This document shows, one piece after another, positions 27,404 to 38,123 of a stretch of 64,000 nucleotides of DNA; position 1 is the stretch's first letter; every line of letters starts with the position of its first letter. This DNA is from Guptibacillus hwajinpoensis (lineage in GTDB: Bacteria; Bacillota; Bacilli; Bacillales; Guptibacillaceae), in contig NZ_JAIVAE010000003.1 in the NCBI RefSeq assembly GCF_020171785.1, forward strand, positions 544,612-608,611. The letters are read 5' to 3'. The notes beneath the pieces are model-generated. The model had not been told where the DNA came from. It ran no database searches and was given only the letters and a program-made list of their open reading frames with translations. The position numbers and the translations under genes were made by a program.

Positions 27404-27790
27404 TTGTCGCGCCGTGTTGTTCAACCTCTGATTTATTTATTAATAGGTCTTGCAGCTATTGGTTTTTTATGGAAAATACTCACAGATCCAAGCGGACTTT
27501 TCAAGCAGCTTCTTATCACTGCAGCAATTGCCGTCGTGATCATCTTTATTGCCAAAAAATTAATGGCAAAAAAAATGGGGCAACAATCAACTGCCTATCA
27601 AAGAGCTGCAAAACAATCTTCAAAACTAAAAAAGAAAAAAGCTACGCCTAGAAGAAATGCCACTCACCTACGAGTCATCCCATCTAAACGACTTACGCCT
27701 AAGAAGCGTTCATTACAAGATAAGAAAGAAAATCCTTTTACGGTCATTGAAGGACGTAAAGGCAAGAAGAAAAACAGAGCTCTTTTTTAA
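27404..27790 (+). CDS. yqhP: YqhP, SA1362 family protein
   Basis: A 128-residue protein: two hydrophobic helices (about 7-27 and 37-55) and then a very basic tail (KKLMAKKMGQ, KKKKATPRRN, KRLTPKKRS, GRKGKKKNR). A TTG start at 27404 is preceded by AGGAGGTGA; the frame extending to 27356 overlaps yqhQ and lacks a ribosome site. The B. subtilis counterpart is 133 residues. Function unknown; the tail could bind nucleic acid or phospholipids (inference). Confidence 0.82.
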   Translation: MSRRVVQPLIYLLIGLAAIGFLWKILTDPSGLFKQLLITAAIAVVIIFIAKKLMAKKMGQQSTAYQRAAKQSSKLKKKKATPRRNATHLRVIPSKRLTPKKRSLQDKKENPFTVIEGRKGKKKNRALF

Positions 27791-27845
27791 AATTGTGGTT
27801 CTAAAGTTAGCAAGAGTTTTCAATTCAATTTTTAAGTCTTTAAAT

Positions 27846-27885
27846 AAGAAAGGATGGCTGATATTCAGCCATCCTTTCTTTGTAT
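27846..27885. terminator. Bidirectional terminator between yqhP and yqhO
   Basis: A perfect 16-bp stem: AAGAAAGGATGGCTGA (27846-27861) with TCAGCCATCCTTTCTT (27865-27880), loop of 3 nt. The second arm is the last five codons of yqhO. Confidence 0.8.
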
Positions 27886-28779
27886 TTCGGGCATTTTCCG
27901 CCACGTATTGAGGAATTGAGAAGTTCGTTCCTTACCTAACATGATTAATTTCTTCTGCCCTTGTCTCTCTAATTTAAATGCAGTGGTAATATCCTGATTA
28001 ATCGGAATAAATACGATGTTTTGAGCTTTTTGATCTTCAATGTATCGTGCATCATGAGCTCGTTTCATTGTTTCAAAGAGAGCCTGATACATGTCAACGG
28101 CATTTGATATTTTATTTTCAGGTATTTGATTAAAGTTTGCACTCAGTTGAAACCCGAGCACAGGGCGAAGTGGTTTTTTATGATCAGGCGGTTGAAAAAC
28201 CCACAGTGGAAAATTACTCAATATCCCCCCATCTACCATGTAATGTTTTTTTCCATTTATGGAATAGAGAGGCTGAGGCTTAAAAAAGAATGGCAAACTT
28301 GCACTCATACGCACTGCTTTAGCAACTGAAAATTGCTCTGGCACGAATCCATAATGTGCAAGGTCATCAGGTAATACAACAAGCCTTCCTTTCGTAATAT
28401 CTGATACAATAATCTTAAGGGAACCTTCGGGCAGATCTCCAAAAGTTGAAATTCCCTTCTTTTTTAATAATTCCCCCACCCAAATTTCTAGGTCCTTTCC
28501 AGAATAAAGACCAAGGTTCCAATATAACATCAACCAGCGAAGAAGCGGGAACGTAAAACCTGAATTCTTCTCTAAAAGTGAAGTCAAATCTGTATCAAGC
28601 AATGTGTTTTCTAACTCATTCCCCTTATAACCTGCCATGATCAGTGCAGCAATAAGAGCGCCAGCACTCGTTCCAGCTGTTCTCTTAAATGAAAGCCCTC
28701 TTTTCTCCACAGCTTGAAGTGCTCCCACAAGTGCAATTCCTTTTACTCCCCCTCCTGAAAACACTCCGTCAATATACAC
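27865..28779 (-). CDS. yqhO: Patatin-like phospholipase YqhO
   Basis: A 304-residue hydrolase with the oxyanion motif GGGVKGIAL, the nucleophile elbow GTSAGALIAAL (Ser about residue 38) and the DGG motif (MVDGGILSNFPLW) holding the catalytic Asp: a complete Ser-Asp dyad. It starts at GTG with AGGAGG 9 nt upstream. Substrate is unproven. It sits between yqhP and mntR as in B. subtilis. Confidence 0.9.
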   Translation of the reverse strand: MYIDGVFSGGGVKGIALVGALQAVEKRGLSFKRTAGTSAGALIAALIMAGYKGNELENTLLDTDLTSLLEKNSGFTFPLLRWLMLYWNLGLYSGKDLEIWVGELLKKKGISTFGDLPEGSLKIIVSDITKGRLVVLPDDLAHYGFVPEQFSVAKAVRMSASLPFFFKPQPLYSINGKKHYMVDGGILSNFPLWVFQPPDHKKPLRPVLGFQLSANFNQIPENKISNAVDMYQALFETMKRAHDARYIEDQKAQNIVFIPINQDITTAFKLERQGQKKLIMLGKERTSQFLNTWRKMPEIQRKDG

Positions 28780-28880
28780 AGAGCCCTACCTCCTTCCAAC
28801 CTTATTAAAGCCTAAGCTTATAAGCTAAAATTTAGTACAGAAAAAAGATATTGTTTCATATCGATAAAACCTTTATTAAT

Positions 28881-28920
28881 AAAAAAGGAACAATCCGATT
28901 AAACCTCGGATTGTTCCTCG
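28881..28920 (-). terminator. Intrinsic terminator of mntR
   Basis: GGAACAATCCGA (28888-28898 region) pairs with TCGGATTGTTCC (28907-28918), with TTTTTT on the minus strand. The mntR stop codon lies in the loop. Confidence 0.85.
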
Positions 28921-29345
28921 TGAGCTTCTTCATTTTTCCGCTGGACTTCCCTAAGTTCATCCACTCGTCCATTCGTTTCTTCAAAATATTGGACTAAATC
29001 TCCAATTCGATCAATAGCATCCCAACTTAAATGATGCTCGATCCCTTCAACGTCTTCGTATATGTTCTCTTCATTAACCCCGATAACACCTAGAAATTGT
29101 TCAAGCAAAGCATGGCGATCAACGAGTCGCTTGCCTAGCTTTTTCCCTTTGGGAGTAAGCATGAAGCCGCGATACTTTTCGTAAACGACATATTTACCTT
29201 TATCTAATTTTTGAATCATTTTTGTTACCGAGGAGGGATGTACCTCTAGTGCTTCCGCAATATCTGATACGCGAGCATACCCTTTTCCGTCTATTAGTGC
29301 ATAAATACGTTCAATATAATCTTCCATACTTGGAGTAGTGGCCAT
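28899..29345 (-). CDS. mntR: MntR, manganese-responsive DtxR-type repressor
   Basis: A 148-residue regulator of manganese transporters. The winged helix region is [42 protein letters not shown]. The metal-site residues D and E at the N-terminus (MEDYIER) and [15 protein letters not shown] match B. subtilis MntR (D8, E11, H77, E99, E102, H103 region). Length and sequence support the ATG at 29345; the frame extends to 29417 without reason. Acidic C-terminal tail. Confidence 0.95.
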   Translation of the reverse strand: MATTPSMEDYIERIYALIDGKGYARVSDIAEALEVHPSSVTKMIQKLDKGKYVVYEKYRGFMLTPKGKKLGKRLVDRHALLEQFLGVIGVNEENIYEDVEGIEHHLSWDAIDRIGDLVQYFEETNGRVDELREVQRKNEEAHEEQSEV

Positions 29346-29526
29346 TGGATTCCCTCCATCTTTTATTCCATTTAAGCCAGTTAATAAAAGCATACACCAT
29401 AGTATGGGCGGATACAAGGAAAGGTTCCATATGCTTTTATTAAGAGGCTAACCTTAGTGAACTAGCTAAAGGAGATCACAAAAAGATGAAGGATAAACGT
29501 TTCCGCTTACCCTTCACTACCTGATC

Positions 29527-32091
29527 CTAAAGTCCGCACTTCAGCTGTGCACTACAATTATCACATGTGTTACATCCACCGATTTCTTTTATTTGTCCTT
29601 TCCGACATACTGGACACGTATTGCCTACTTCTGAGCCGATCGTCACATCAGTTGAACGAAGGTCAGTGATTGTATCAACAAGAACAACTTGTTTCTTTTC
29701 TTGCATACCGTCTTCAAATTCAAGCTGCTCAAATGAATTATCTTCTGCTTTAAGAGTTAGAACTTGAGAATCACGGCTACCGTCTACATAAACGGTGCCT
29801 CCCTTAGCGCCGCCATTGTAAAGACGCTCATAAACAGCTTCTACTTGCTTTACAGAATACCCTTTTGGCGCATTTACCGTTTTAGAGATCGAACTATCTA
29901 CCCAGCGCTGAATCACACATTGCGTATCAGCATGATCTTCAGGCGCAAGTTCCATTGCAGACACAAACCATTCTGGCAACTTCTCTGGATCTGCTTCTGG
30001 ATTTTTCTCGTAGTATTCTGCTAGTATATCTGCTTTCACTTCGATAAATTTACCGAGGCGACCACTGCGGAAATAAGAGAACGAGAAGTATGGTTCAAGA
30101 CCGGTTGAAACGCCAACCATCGTCCCTGTACTACCCGTAGGCGCTACAGTTAGTAGATGTGAGTTACGAATACCATAATCCATAATGCTGTCTCGTAAAT
30201 CATTCGGCATTTGTTGCATATACCCTGTGTTAACAAAAGCTTCACGTAAACGATTTGTTTCTTCTGCTGTTTCACCTTCAAGGAACGGGAAACTGCCTTT
30301 TTCCTTAGCTAAGTCAACTGAAGCACGATAAGCCGTTGTCGCGATGGTTTCAAATATTTGATCAGTTAACTTATTTCCATCTTCTGAGCCGTACACTGTT
30401 TCGCAATAGATCAATAAATCATGAAGTCCCATTACTCCTAGACCCACGCGACGCTCACCGAGAGCTTGTTTTTCGTTTTCTTTTAAGAAATAAGGCGTAG
30501 CATCAATAACATTATCTTGCATTCTTACGCCTACTTCGACAGTTTCTCTCAATTTTTCGAAATCAACTGTTTTCGTCTCCTTATTTGCCATTTCAGCAAG
30601 GTTTACAGCCGCAAGGTTACAAACTGAATAAGGGGCTAACGGTTGCTCTCCACAAGGATTCGTTGCTACCACTTTTTGGCCATAAGATGTAGCGTTTGTT
30701 TTTTCATTAGCATTATCAATAAAGAAGATTCCTGGTTCTGCGGAATATGTTGCACAAATATTGATAAGATCCCATAGCTCTTTCGCCTGAACTTTACGAT
30801 ACGTTCTTACAGGGAATCCTTGTTCTTTCCAATCACGAACATCACCTGATTCGTGCCAATTCTCATTGTAGAAACTCATTTGTTCTTTCGTATAGTTCTC
30901 TACATCAGGAAAGCGAAGTTCATACTCAGCATCATTTTCGACTGCATCCATGAAATCCTTCGTGAGACAAACAGAAATATTTGCTCCAGTTAAAAAGTCT
31001 GGATTATGAACGGAATACGTACCACCAGTCGCTAATTTCTCCTGTGCGTCTTGCATCACTTTTTCTTCAAACCCACCTGTACCAGGGATACTACGATAAT
31101 TTAGAATGCTTTGGTACATCGATCTCTCAGAATCAGAAAGAGGTGTGAATTTAAGTTTATCTTCTGCAAGCTTTTTAATTTGCTCGTCTTTTGTGTTTTC
31201 CACAAGAAAACGAAGGATACGTGGGTTTTGCATTTTTGAAATGATGAATTCAATAATATCAGGATGCCAATCTGCAAGCATGATCATCTGTGCACCGCGA
31301 CGTGATCCGCCCTGCTCTACGAGATGTGTAAGCTTTGCAATATCATCAAGCCATGAAACGGACCCCGATGACTTTCCATTAACTCCTCTTGCAAGAGTAT
31401 TCCTCGGACGAAGCGTTGAGCCATTTGTTCCTACCCCGCCTCCGCGACTCATAATTTCCATTACCTGTTTGCGGTGTTCCGAAATGCCTTCTCTTGAATC
31501 TTGTGGAAACGGCATAACATAACAATTGAAATAAGTTACTTCGGTATCAGCACCTGCACCATACAATACTCTACCGGCAGGAACAAAATTCATTGATGAA
31601 AGTTCATTATAGAAACGATCTTCCCAATATTTCTTTTCACCATCCGTTTTCTCAACATCTGCCAAGCCCCGAGCGTTCCGTCGTGCAATTTGCTCATAGT
31701 AAACTTCAAGGGGCTTCTCAATAACGTCCAATGAACGTACAATTAAGCCAGTTTCTCTCTCTTCTTCAGTATCCAGTACACCGACATAGTCTTCATGCAC
31801 AGCAACAGTCGCTTTCTTTGAAGCTAGATCCAGTTTTTCAATATACCCAAGACCTCTTGCTGGGAACTTTGGATCTTCCTTAATCGTTAAGACAACAAAA
31901 TCACCTTTTTGTAACGTCTTTTTTTCAGTATCTTTAAAGGCATAGCGATCCAGCATAACAAGACGACTTACACCTTTGTGGGTAAGGTGCATATCTTCTG
32001 TAATAGGATGAACCTGCGCGAACATCTCAATATCTTTATTTAACTGTGCGATGTTAATGGACCTTCTTTTTTCATTGGTTTGTATTGTCAT
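29527..32091 (-). CDS. nrdJ: Class II (adenosylcobalamin-dependent) ribonucleoside reductase
   Basis: An 854-residue single-chain reductase that makes deoxynucleotides using vitamin B12. Motifs are NPCGEQPLAPYSVCNLAAVNL (active-site Cys, Asn and Glu), TVAPTGSTGTMVGVSTGLEP, GGGVGTNGSTLRPR, and a C-terminal Cys-rich tail (CPVCRKG, CNTCDNC, CGL) that re-reduces the active site. There is no NrdB-like partner next to it, as expected for class II. GGAGGGG 5 nt before ATG 32091 fixes the start. It lies between mntR and lipM, where B. subtilis has no such gene. Two NrdR-box-like palindromes precede it. Confidence 0.95.
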   Translation of the reverse strand: MTIQTNEKRRSINIAQLNKDIEMFAQVHPITEDMHLTHKGVSRLVMLDRYAFKDTEKKTLQKGDFVVLTIKEDPKFPARGLGYIEKLDLASKKATVAVHEDYVGVLDTEEERETGLIVRSLDVIEKPLEVYYEQIARRNARGLADVEKTDGEKKYWEDRFYNELSSMNFVPAGRVLYGAGADTEVTYFNCYVMPFPQDSREGISEHRKQVMEIMSRGGGVGTNGSTLRPRNTLARGVNGKSSGSVSWLDDIAKLTHLVEQGGSRRGAQMIMLADWHPDIIEFIISKMQNPRILRFLVENTKDEQIKKLAEDKLKFTPLSDSERSMYQSILNYRSIPGTGGFEEKVMQDAQEKLATGGTYSVHNPDFLTGANISVCLTKDFMDAVENDAEYELRFPDVENYTKEQMSFYNENWHESGDVRDWKEQGFPVRTYRKVQAKELWDLINICATYSAEPGIFFIDNANEKTNATSYGQKVVATNPCGEQPLAPYSVCNLAAVNLAEMANKETKTVDFEKLRETVEVGVRMQDNVIDATPYFLKENEKQALGERRVGLGVMGLHDLLIYCETVYGSEDGNKLTDQIFETIATTAYRASVDLAKEKGSFPFLEGETAEETNRLREAFVNTGYMQQMPNDLRDSIMDYGIRNSHLLTVAPTGSTGTMVGVSTGLEPYFSFSYFRSGRLGKFIEVKADILAEYYEKNPEADPEKLPEWFVSAMELAPEDHADTQCVIQRWVDSSISKTVNAPKGYSVKQVEAVYERLYNGGAKGGTVYVDGSRDSQVLTLKAEDNSFEQLEFEDGMQEKKQVVLVDTITDLRSTDVTIGSEVGNTCPVCRKGQIKEIGGCNTCDNCSAQLKCGL

Positions 32092-32205
32092 ATAAACCCC
32101 TCCGTTTCGACATTTATACATATAAGAGCAACTCTAGATGTATGTAACTGTGATAAATCGTCTTGATTAATAGTAGCACATGTCCATCATGCAGACAATC
32201 ATTTT

Positions 32206-32254
32206 AAACCATATATAGTGTTCAGAATTCTTTACCCAATACTACATATAGTAA
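32206..32254 (-). promoter_or_regulatory. Pair of NrdR-box-like sites and promoter of nrdJ
   Basis: AAACCATATATAGTGT (32206-32221) and ATACTACATATAGTAA (32239-32254) match the 16-bp palindrome ACACTATATATAGTGT at 14 and 12 positions. They are 33 bp apart start to start, about three helical turns as usual for NrdR box pairs. On the minus strand TTGGGT and TATATA, 16 nt apart, form a candidate promoter whose -10 lies in the first box. Confidence 0.65.
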
Positions 32255-32482
32255 AACGGCGGATGTGCGTTTAATTTGTCAACTTTCAAATTAAGTGAAA
32301 ATACGAGATTACACTCGATAAATCAAGGTTGAATTACAAGAACAGAGAAAAAAGAGGAATTTTGTCTATTGCACATTTATCCACATTCTGTCTTTTAATC
32401 TTAGCCTATCTTTAAATAAAGAATGCATTTAGTTAATGCAACAAGAATAACTTTAGAACATTTGTTCCTCTGTAGTCAATAG
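32255..32482. other. AT-rich intergenic stretch upstream of nrdJ
   Basis: No reading frame or known RNA recognised. A short inverted repeat GCATTTAGTTAATGC is visible near 32425. I looked for a cobalamin riboswitch because nrdJ needs B12 and did not find its conserved B12 box. Confidence 0.4.
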
Positions 32483-32507
32483 GAAAAAGCACCCATGGCA
32501 GGTGCTC
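32483..32507 (-). terminator. Intrinsic terminator of lipM
   Basis: AGCACC stem (32488-32494 with 32501-32506) followed by TTTTTCC on the minus strand, overlapping the lipM stop codon. Confidence 0.75.
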
Positions 32508-33336
32508 ATTTACTAAAGTTCCATTCGTTACTTGCATACTTATCCATTGCCAAATCGTTCACGTAAGCTTCTTGTTCTTCTGATAGCTCAAATGGGACTA
32601 GCTCAATGTTAAGGCCTTTTTGAAATCCATCATAAAAGGCTTTAATCGCTTCTGAAATTGATACTGGTGTATCGCGAAGTGCATTAATAGCCACCGCTTT
32701 GTTTCTGAATCCTCTTTGCATCCGTTCACGAATACGATCATTTTTAAATTTAAAGCAATCAAACAATTTATCTTCATCAATATCTAGCAAAATAGATCCA
32801 TGCTGGAGGATGACACCTTTTTGGCGCGTTTGAGCACTCCCAGCCACTTTCCGTCCTTCTACAACAAGTTCATAATACGAGGGAGAATCAAAGCATACAC
32901 CAGACCTCGGAGCTCTAAGTTCCTCTTTTTCTTTCTCAGTTTCAGGAACAGAGAAGTAAGCATTTAAACCAAGTTGTTGAAAACCAATCAATAGGCCTTC
33001 AGAAATAACACGGTATGCTTCCCTTACCGTAGTTGGCATATCAGGATAATCTTCAGATACAATAACGCTGTATGTAACCTCTTTATCATGAAGAACGGCT
33101 CTTCCACCTGTAGGTCTTCTTACAAAGCCCAATCCATAGTTCTCTACGGCTTCCATATTTATATCTTTTTCAATACGTTGGAAGTAACCGATTGATAGGG
33201 TTGGAGGATTCCACCCGTAAAATCGAATGACTGGAGGTATGCTCCCTTCACTGTGCCATTTCAACAACGCTTCATCTAGTGCCATGTTATATGCTGGAGA
33301 ACGTTCTCCCGAATCAATAAATGCCCATTGCTTCAT
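32506..33336 (-). CDS. lipM: LipM octanoyltransferase
   Basis: A 276-residue octanoyl-[acyl carrier protein]:GcvH transferase of lipoate synthesis. It has the BPL/LPL fold with [19 protein letters not shown], the catalytic Cys in [26 protein letters not shown], and [10 protein letters not shown]. In B. subtilis LipM charges GcvH, which fits the neighbouring glycine cleavage genes. ATG 33336 follows AAAGGAG by 8 nt and gives the family length (278 in B. subtilis). Confidence 0.94.
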   Translation of the reverse strand: MKQWAFIDSGERSPAYNMALDEALLKWHSEGSIPPVIRFYGWNPPTLSIGYFQRIEKDINMEAVENYGLGFVRRPTGGRAVLHDKEVTYSVIVSEDYPDMPTTVREAYRVISEGLLIGFQQLGLNAYFSVPETEKEKEELRAPRSGVCFDSPSYYELVVEGRKVAGSAQTRQKGVILQHGSILLDIDEDKLFDCFKFKNDRIRERMQRGFRNKAVAINALRDTPVSISEAIKAFYDGFQKGLNIELVPFELSEEQEAYVNDLAMDKYASNEWNFSK

Positions 33337-33632
33337 TATCGGTACTCCTTTATCACAGTTAATTTCTAACACCTCTCCTATTCTAGCAGAGGTGAAAATG
33401 GATGACCAATGAACACTCTCTTATTTTACAAAAGGTAGATCGCTACGTGACGAACAAAAATAAATGACGAACAATCTCTGATTACCTACCGGAACTAGAA
33501 AATATTATTTCGCATTTCATTCGGTAACCTTCTGGTAAATTTTTTATTTATTCTTTTTTTCTTTTGCGGAAAGGGGAAAAGACGTGTAAACTTAAGGTTG
33601 TCGATTTTACTTGAAAGGGTGTAACAAAGTAT

Positions 33633-34004
33633 ATGGAATGGATTATCGCAATACTTGTCGCGATCATTGTGTATGTTGTCATTACTCGCTACATACAGAA
33701 AAGAAATTTGAAAACGTTAACGGAGGAAGAATTCCGAGCGGGCTACCGTAAAGCCCAACTGATTGATGTTCGTGAACCAAACGAATTTGATAACGGTCAT
33801 ATTCTTGGCGCAAGAAATATTCCTGTTAGTCAACTCAAAATGCGTATTAAAGAAATTCGCAAAGACCAGCCAGTCTATATGTATGATTACAATGGAATCA
33901 TTGTCGCTCGTGCTGCAAGCATCCTTAGAAAGCACGGGATTAAGGACCTTTATCAATTAAAAGGCGGCTTCAAAAAATGGGGCGGAAAAGTAAAGAAGAA
34001 GTAA
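33633..34004 (+). CDS. yqhL: YqhL, membrane-anchored rhodanese-like protein without the catalytic Cys
   Basis: A 123-residue protein: one N-terminal membrane helix (IIAILVAIIVYVVITRYI) and a rhodanese domain with QLIDVREPNEFDNGHILGARNIPVS and LKGGFKKWGGK. The active-site loop reads VYMYDYNGIIVARAA, so the usual nucleophilic Cys is Asp and sulfurtransferase activity is unlikely. Possibly a binding or regulatory domain. It is divergent from lipM, as in B. subtilis. Confidence 0.88.
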   Translation: MEWIIAILVAIIVYVVITRYIQKRNLKTLTEEEFRAGYRKAQLIDVREPNEFDNGHILGARNIPVSQLKMRIKEIRKDQPVYMYDYNGIIVARAASILRKHGIKDLYQLKGGFKKWGGKVKKK

Positions 34005-34034
34005 AAAGCAGCTGCGTGGCAGCTGCTTTTTTAT
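34004..34034. terminator. Bidirectional terminator between yqhL and gcvPB
   Basis: AAGCAGCTGC (34006-34015) pairs with GCAGCTGCTT (34019-34028), with T-runs on both strands. Confidence 0.85.
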
Positions 34035-34068
34035 TTCCGAAAAGTATTTCATTACGCTGATAGGCAGA

Positions 34069-35526
34069 TTACGCTTTTTGGTATCGTAAGATTGGTTTTC
34101 TAGCAGCGGTCGTTTCATCCAGTCGACCAATGACAGTTGTATGAGGAGCTTCCTGAACGATTTCAGGGTTATCTTCTGCTTCTTTAGCAATCTGAAGCAG
34201 TACATCACAGAATTCATCAAGCGTTTCTTTTGATTCAGTTTCTGTAGGTTCAATCATCATACACTCTTCGACATTAATAGGGAAATAAATCGTAGGTGGA
34301 TGATACCCAAAATCAAGCAAACGCTTGGCCATATCTAACGTTCGAACGCCCAGTTTCTTTTGTTTCTTACCAGAAATAACGAATTCGTGCTTACAATGCT
34401 GTTCATACGGCAACACAAAAGCATCTTGAAGACGTCTCATCATATAATTTGCGTTCAAAACTGCGTTTTCAGATACTTGCTTTAGTCCTTCTGGCCCCAT
34501 CGTACGAATGTACGAGTAAGCACGGACGTTAATCCCAAAGTTTCCATAATAAGGTTTCACTCGTCCAATCGATTGAGGACGATCATAGTCAAAACGATAC
34601 GCATCATTTTCTTTTACAAGAACTGGTTTCGGAAGATATGGAATTAAATCTGATTTAACGCCCACAGGTCCCGAACCAGGTCCTCCTCCACCGTGTGGTC
34701 CAGTAAAGGTTTTGTGTAAATTTAAATGCACTACATCAAAGCCCATATCCCCCGGGCGAGCTGCCCCCATAATGGCATTCATATTCGCACCATCATAATA
34801 GAGTTTTCCACCGGCATCATGAATAATTGTCGCCATCTCGGTAATTTGCTCTTCAAACAGACCAAGGGTATTGGGATTTGTAAGCATAAGAGCTGCGGTG
34901 TCATGATTGACAACACGCTTTAGATCTTCAAGATCAACAAGCCCTTTTTCATTTGATTTAACGGTCACTGCCTCAAAACCAGCAACGGTGGCAGATGCGG
35001 GATTTGTACCGTGGGCAGAGTCTGGGACAATGACTTTTGTACGATTAAAATCCCCATTTGCTTCATGATAGGCACGAATCATCATTAATCCTGTCCACTC
35101 GCCATGAGCACCTGCAGCAGGTTGTAGGGTCACTTCGTCCATACCTGTTACAGCGACAAGGTTTTCCTGCAGGTTGTACATCATTTCTAGTGCACCCTGA
35201 ACAGTCTCCTCTTCTTGAAGCGGATGAACAAAAGCAAAACCAGGATACCTTGCCACATCTTCGTTAATTTTTGGATTATATTTCATCGTACATGATCCAA
35301 GCGGATAAAATCCAGAATCCACCCCATGATTACGTTTCGATAAGGCGGTATAGTGACGCATTAGCTGCAGCTCCGAAACTTCTGGTAGCTCCGGCTCAGT
35401 TTTGCGATTAAATTCCTCCGGTAACCATTCATCTAAATCAATGTCAGGAACATCAAGTTCAGGAAGACTGTATGAAATACGCTCCGGTTCACTTAGCTCA
35501 AATATTAACGCCTGGTCTTTACTCAT
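34069..35526 (-). CDS. gcvPB: Glycine decarboxylase subunit 2 (P protein)
   Basis: A 485-residue PLP enzyme. It carries the Schiff-base Lys in [22 protein letters not shown] and the conserved [18 protein letters not shown]. With GcvPA it decarboxylates glycine and passes aminomethyl to GcvH. ATG overlaps the gcvPA stop by 4 nt. Last gene of the gcvT-PA-PB operon. Confidence 0.97.
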   Translation of the reverse strand: MSKDQALIFELSEPERISYSLPELDVPDIDLDEWLPEEFNRKTEPELPEVSELQLMRHYTALSKRNHGVDSGFYPLGSCTMKYNPKINEDVARYPGFAFVHPLQEEETVQGALEMMYNLQENLVAVTGMDEVTLQPAAGAHGEWTGLMMIRAYHEANGDFNRTKVIVPDSAHGTNPASATVAGFEAVTVKSNEKGLVDLEDLKRVVNHDTAALMLTNPNTLGLFEEQITEMATIIHDAGGKLYYDGANMNAIMGAARPGDMGFDVVHLNLHKTFTGPHGGGGPGSGPVGVKSDLIPYLPKPVLVKENDAYRFDYDRPQSIGRVKPYYGNFGINVRAYSYIRTMGPEGLKQVSENAVLNANYMMRRLQDAFVLPYEQHCKHEFVISGKKQKKLGVRTLDMAKRLLDFGYHPPTIYFPINVEECMMIEPTETESKETLDEFCDVLLQIAKEAEDNPEIVQEAPHTTVIGRLDETTAARKPILRYQKA

Positions 35527-36866
35527 TTTGCTCCCCCCACTTCTTCTACAAACATATCAATTTCCGCTTTTGTACGATTTTCTGTTACTGCGACAAGCAT
35601 GTGATTGTTAAGTTCAGGATAATCGCGACCAAGATCATACCCACCGATGATTCCTTTGGTTAATAACTTGCGATTCAATTCCTTGATTGGTCCGTTAACC
35701 TTAATAACAAATTCATTGAAATAGACGCCATTAAACACAGTCTCTACACCAGCTTCTTCAAGACGCGTTTTCGCATAATGAGCTTTTTTTATATTTTGCT
35801 CTGCCATTTTGCGTACGCCTTTCTTTCCGAGCGCGCTCATAGCAACTGAGGAAGCTAGCGCATTTAGTGCCTGGTTTGAACATATATTGGACGTCGCTTT
35901 ATCCCGACGAATATGCTGTTCTCTTGCTTGTAACGTAAGTACAAAACCACGCTGTCCATTCTCATCAGTTGTTTGTCCAATCAAACGTCCTGGAACTTTC
36001 CGCATTAGTTTTTTTGTCACTGCGAAATATCCACAGTGAGGCCCCCCAAATTGAGCTGGGATACCAAACGGCTGACAATCTCCCACAACAATATCCGCAC
36101 CCAACTCACCAGGTGGCGTTAAGCGGCCAAGCGCCAGTGGGTTACTTGAAACGACGAACATTGCTTTTTGCTCATGTACAAGCTTTTCAATATCTGGCAA
36201 TGGTTCAAGTTGCCCGAAAAAGTTCGGATACTGAACCATCACACAAGCAGTATTTTCGTCAATTTCTTGCTTCAACTTATCTAAGTCTGTAACTCCATTG
36301 CTCGAATCGACTTCTACCACGGATAAGCGTTGCCCTCTAGCATAAGTATCAATGACGGCACGCGCTTCTGGGTGAACCGTTTTAGATACGATGATTTTTT
36401 TCTTTTTTGTTTGTCCGGCACTTAGCAGACCCGCTTCAGCTAGTGCCGTAGGACCATCGTACATCGAGGAATTCGCTACTTCCATTCCTGTTAATTCACT
36501 AATCATCGTTTGAAACTCAAAAATAGCTTGCAATTCACCTTGAGAAATTTCAGGTTGATACGGCGTGTAGGCCGTATAAAACTCAGATCGACGAATAACG
36601 TGATCTACGACAGAAGGAATGGCATGATCATAAACGCCAGCACCGAGGAAAGACGCATTTTCGAGAGTATTCGCATTTTGGGATGATAGCTTTGACATGT
36701 AACGAATCAATTCCGATTCAAAAAGCTGCTTTTCCACCTTAAGTTCGCCTTTAAAACGAATGGCTTCTGGAATATCCTCAAAAAGATCCTGAACAGAGTC
36801 CACCCCAATCGTTTCAAGCATTTCTTTCCTGTCCTGGTCAGTCGTTGGCAAATAGCGATGTTTCAT
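35523..36866 (-). CDS. gcvPA: Glycine decarboxylase subunit 1 (P protein)
   Basis: A 447-residue subunit starting [22 protein letters not shown], with [39 protein letters not shown] and [12 protein letters not shown], all typical. The enzyme is split into two subunits in bacilli. It follows gcvT by 26 nt. Confidence 0.97.
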   Translation of the reverse strand: MKHRYLPTTDQDRKEMLETIGVDSVQDLFEDIPEAIRFKGELKVEKQLFESELIRYMSKLSSQNANTLENASFLGAGVYDHAIPSVVDHVIRRSEFYTAYTPYQPEISQGELQAIFEFQTMISELTGMEVANSSMYDGPTALAEAGLLSAGQTKKKKIIVSKTVHPEARAVIDTYARGQRLSVVEVDSSNGVTDLDKLKQEIDENTACVMVQYPNFFGQLEPLPDIEKLVHEQKAMFVVSSNPLALGRLTPPGELGADIVVGDCQPFGIPAQFGGPHCGYFAVTKKLMRKVPGRLIGQTTDENGQRGFVLTLQAREQHIRRDKATSNICSNQALNALASSVAMSALGKKGVRKMAEQNIKKAHYAKTRLEEAGVETVFNGVYFNEFVIKVNGPIKELNRKLLTKGIIGGYDLGRDYPELNNHMLVAVTENRTKAEIDMFVEEVGGAK

Positions 36867-36892
36867 ATGTTCATTTCCTCCTCAGTATCCGT

Positions 36893-37993
36893 TTATTTCT
36901 GACGTTTATAGAATGGTGATGGAATAACTTTAGCTGGTACACGCTTATTTCGAATTTCCACATCTAGCTCAGTATCCATTTCTGTATACTCTTTCTTAAT
37001 TAGCGCAAGACCTACGTTCTTTTTTAAAGTTGGAGATTGTGTACCTGTTGTCACTTCTCCAATCAGTTGTTCCCCTTTATAAACAGGGTAGTTCGTACGA
37101 GGAATACCCCTCCCGATCATTTCAATACCAACTAATTTTCGATCCAAGCTATTTTCACGCTGACGAAGGAGAGCAGATTTACCAATAAAATCAGCCTCTT
37201 TACTAGTTTTTACAGCAAAACCGATTCCCGCTTCAAGCGGAGAGATATCCTTCGTTAGCTCCTGTCCGTAAAGAGCTAGCTTAGCTTCAAATCGAAGAGT
37301 ATCACGAGCTCCCAAGCCGCAAGGTAAGATATTTTCAGGTTCACCCGCAGCTAAAATTGCCTTCCAAAGAGCAGGGGCATCTTCTGAAGCGGTATATAGT
37401 TCAAATCCATCTTCACCTGTGTAACCAGTTCGAGAAACTAACGTTTTAATTCCCGCAATCATAAGATCAGCCTGAAACTTAAAGAAACCAATTGATGAAA
37501 GATCTGTATTTGTGAGACGCTGCAGAATGACCTCTGCTTTAGGACCTTGAATCGCTAGTTGTGCCATCTCATTCGATATATTGTTAAGGGATACACCTTC
37601 AATGATGTGCTCCTTAAGCCAGTCAAAATCCTTCACGGTATTCGCTGCATTTACGACTAATAAGTAATGTTCCTCCGAGTATTTGTAAACGAGAAGGTCG
37701 TCTACCGTCCCACCATCCTCATAGCACATCGCAGTATACTGGGCTCCATCTACTTTCAGTTTGCTAACATCATTTGTCATCATCTTCTGAAGATAATCAA
37801 GAGCTTTTTCACCTTTGACATCAATTTCTCCCATATGAGAAACATCAAATAATCCAGCTCTTGTTCTCACAGCTTCATGCTCTTCCTTAATACTAGAAAA
37901 TTGAACAGGAAGTGCCCATCCACCAAAATCAATCGTTTTAGCACCCATTGACTTATACGTTTCAAATAACGGGGTTTTCAATAACTCGCTCAT
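36893..37993 (-). CDS. gcvT: Aminomethyltransferase (T protein)
   Basis: A 366-residue THF-dependent enzyme, of normal length. It shows [21 protein letters not shown], the [16 protein letters not shown] segment, and [14 protein letters not shown]. It transfers the methylene group from the H protein to tetrahydrofolate, releasing ammonia. First gene of the operon, about 90 nt downstream of the glycine-riboswitch terminator. Confidence 0.97.
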   Translation of the reverse strand: MSELLKTPLFETYKSMGAKTIDFGGWALPVQFSSIKEEHEAVRTRAGLFDVSHMGEIDVKGEKALDYLQKMMTNDVSKLKVDGAQYTAMCYEDGGTVDDLLVYKYSEEHYLLVVNAANTVKDFDWLKEHIIEGVSLNNISNEMAQLAIQGPKAEVILQRLTNTDLSSIGFFKFQADLMIAGIKTLVSRTGYTGEDGFELYTASEDAPALWKAILAAGEPENILPCGLGARDTLRFEAKLALYGQELTKDISPLEAGIGFAVKTSKEADFIGKSALLRQRENSLDRKLVGIEMIGRGIPRTNYPVYKGEQLIGEVTTGTQSPTLKKNVGLALIKKEYTEMDTELDVEIRNKRVPAKVIPSPFYKRQK

Positions 37994-38076
37994 CTTGTTC
38001 CCTCCTATAACATCGAAATCAAAATCGTTTCATTTAACCCTAACCAACTATGCAAACCAAACCATGTCTAGCCATT

Positions 38077-38123
38077 AAAAAAAGACAGAGAAAACCCGCT
38101 GTCAGTAGCGCGTTTTCTCTGTC
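38077..38123 (-). terminator. Expression-platform terminator of the glycine riboswitch
   Basis: GACAGAGAAAACC (38084-38096) pairs with the arm at 38111-38123, followed by seven T on the minus strand. The 3' arm of aptamer 2 (GGACAGAG) is shared with this stem, which is how binding would prevent termination. Confidence 0.85.

Noticed and set aside
32122..32482. Cobalamin riboswitch in front of nrdJ
   Set aside because: Expected for a B12 enzyme, but the conserved B12-box and the long aptamer pattern are not visible.
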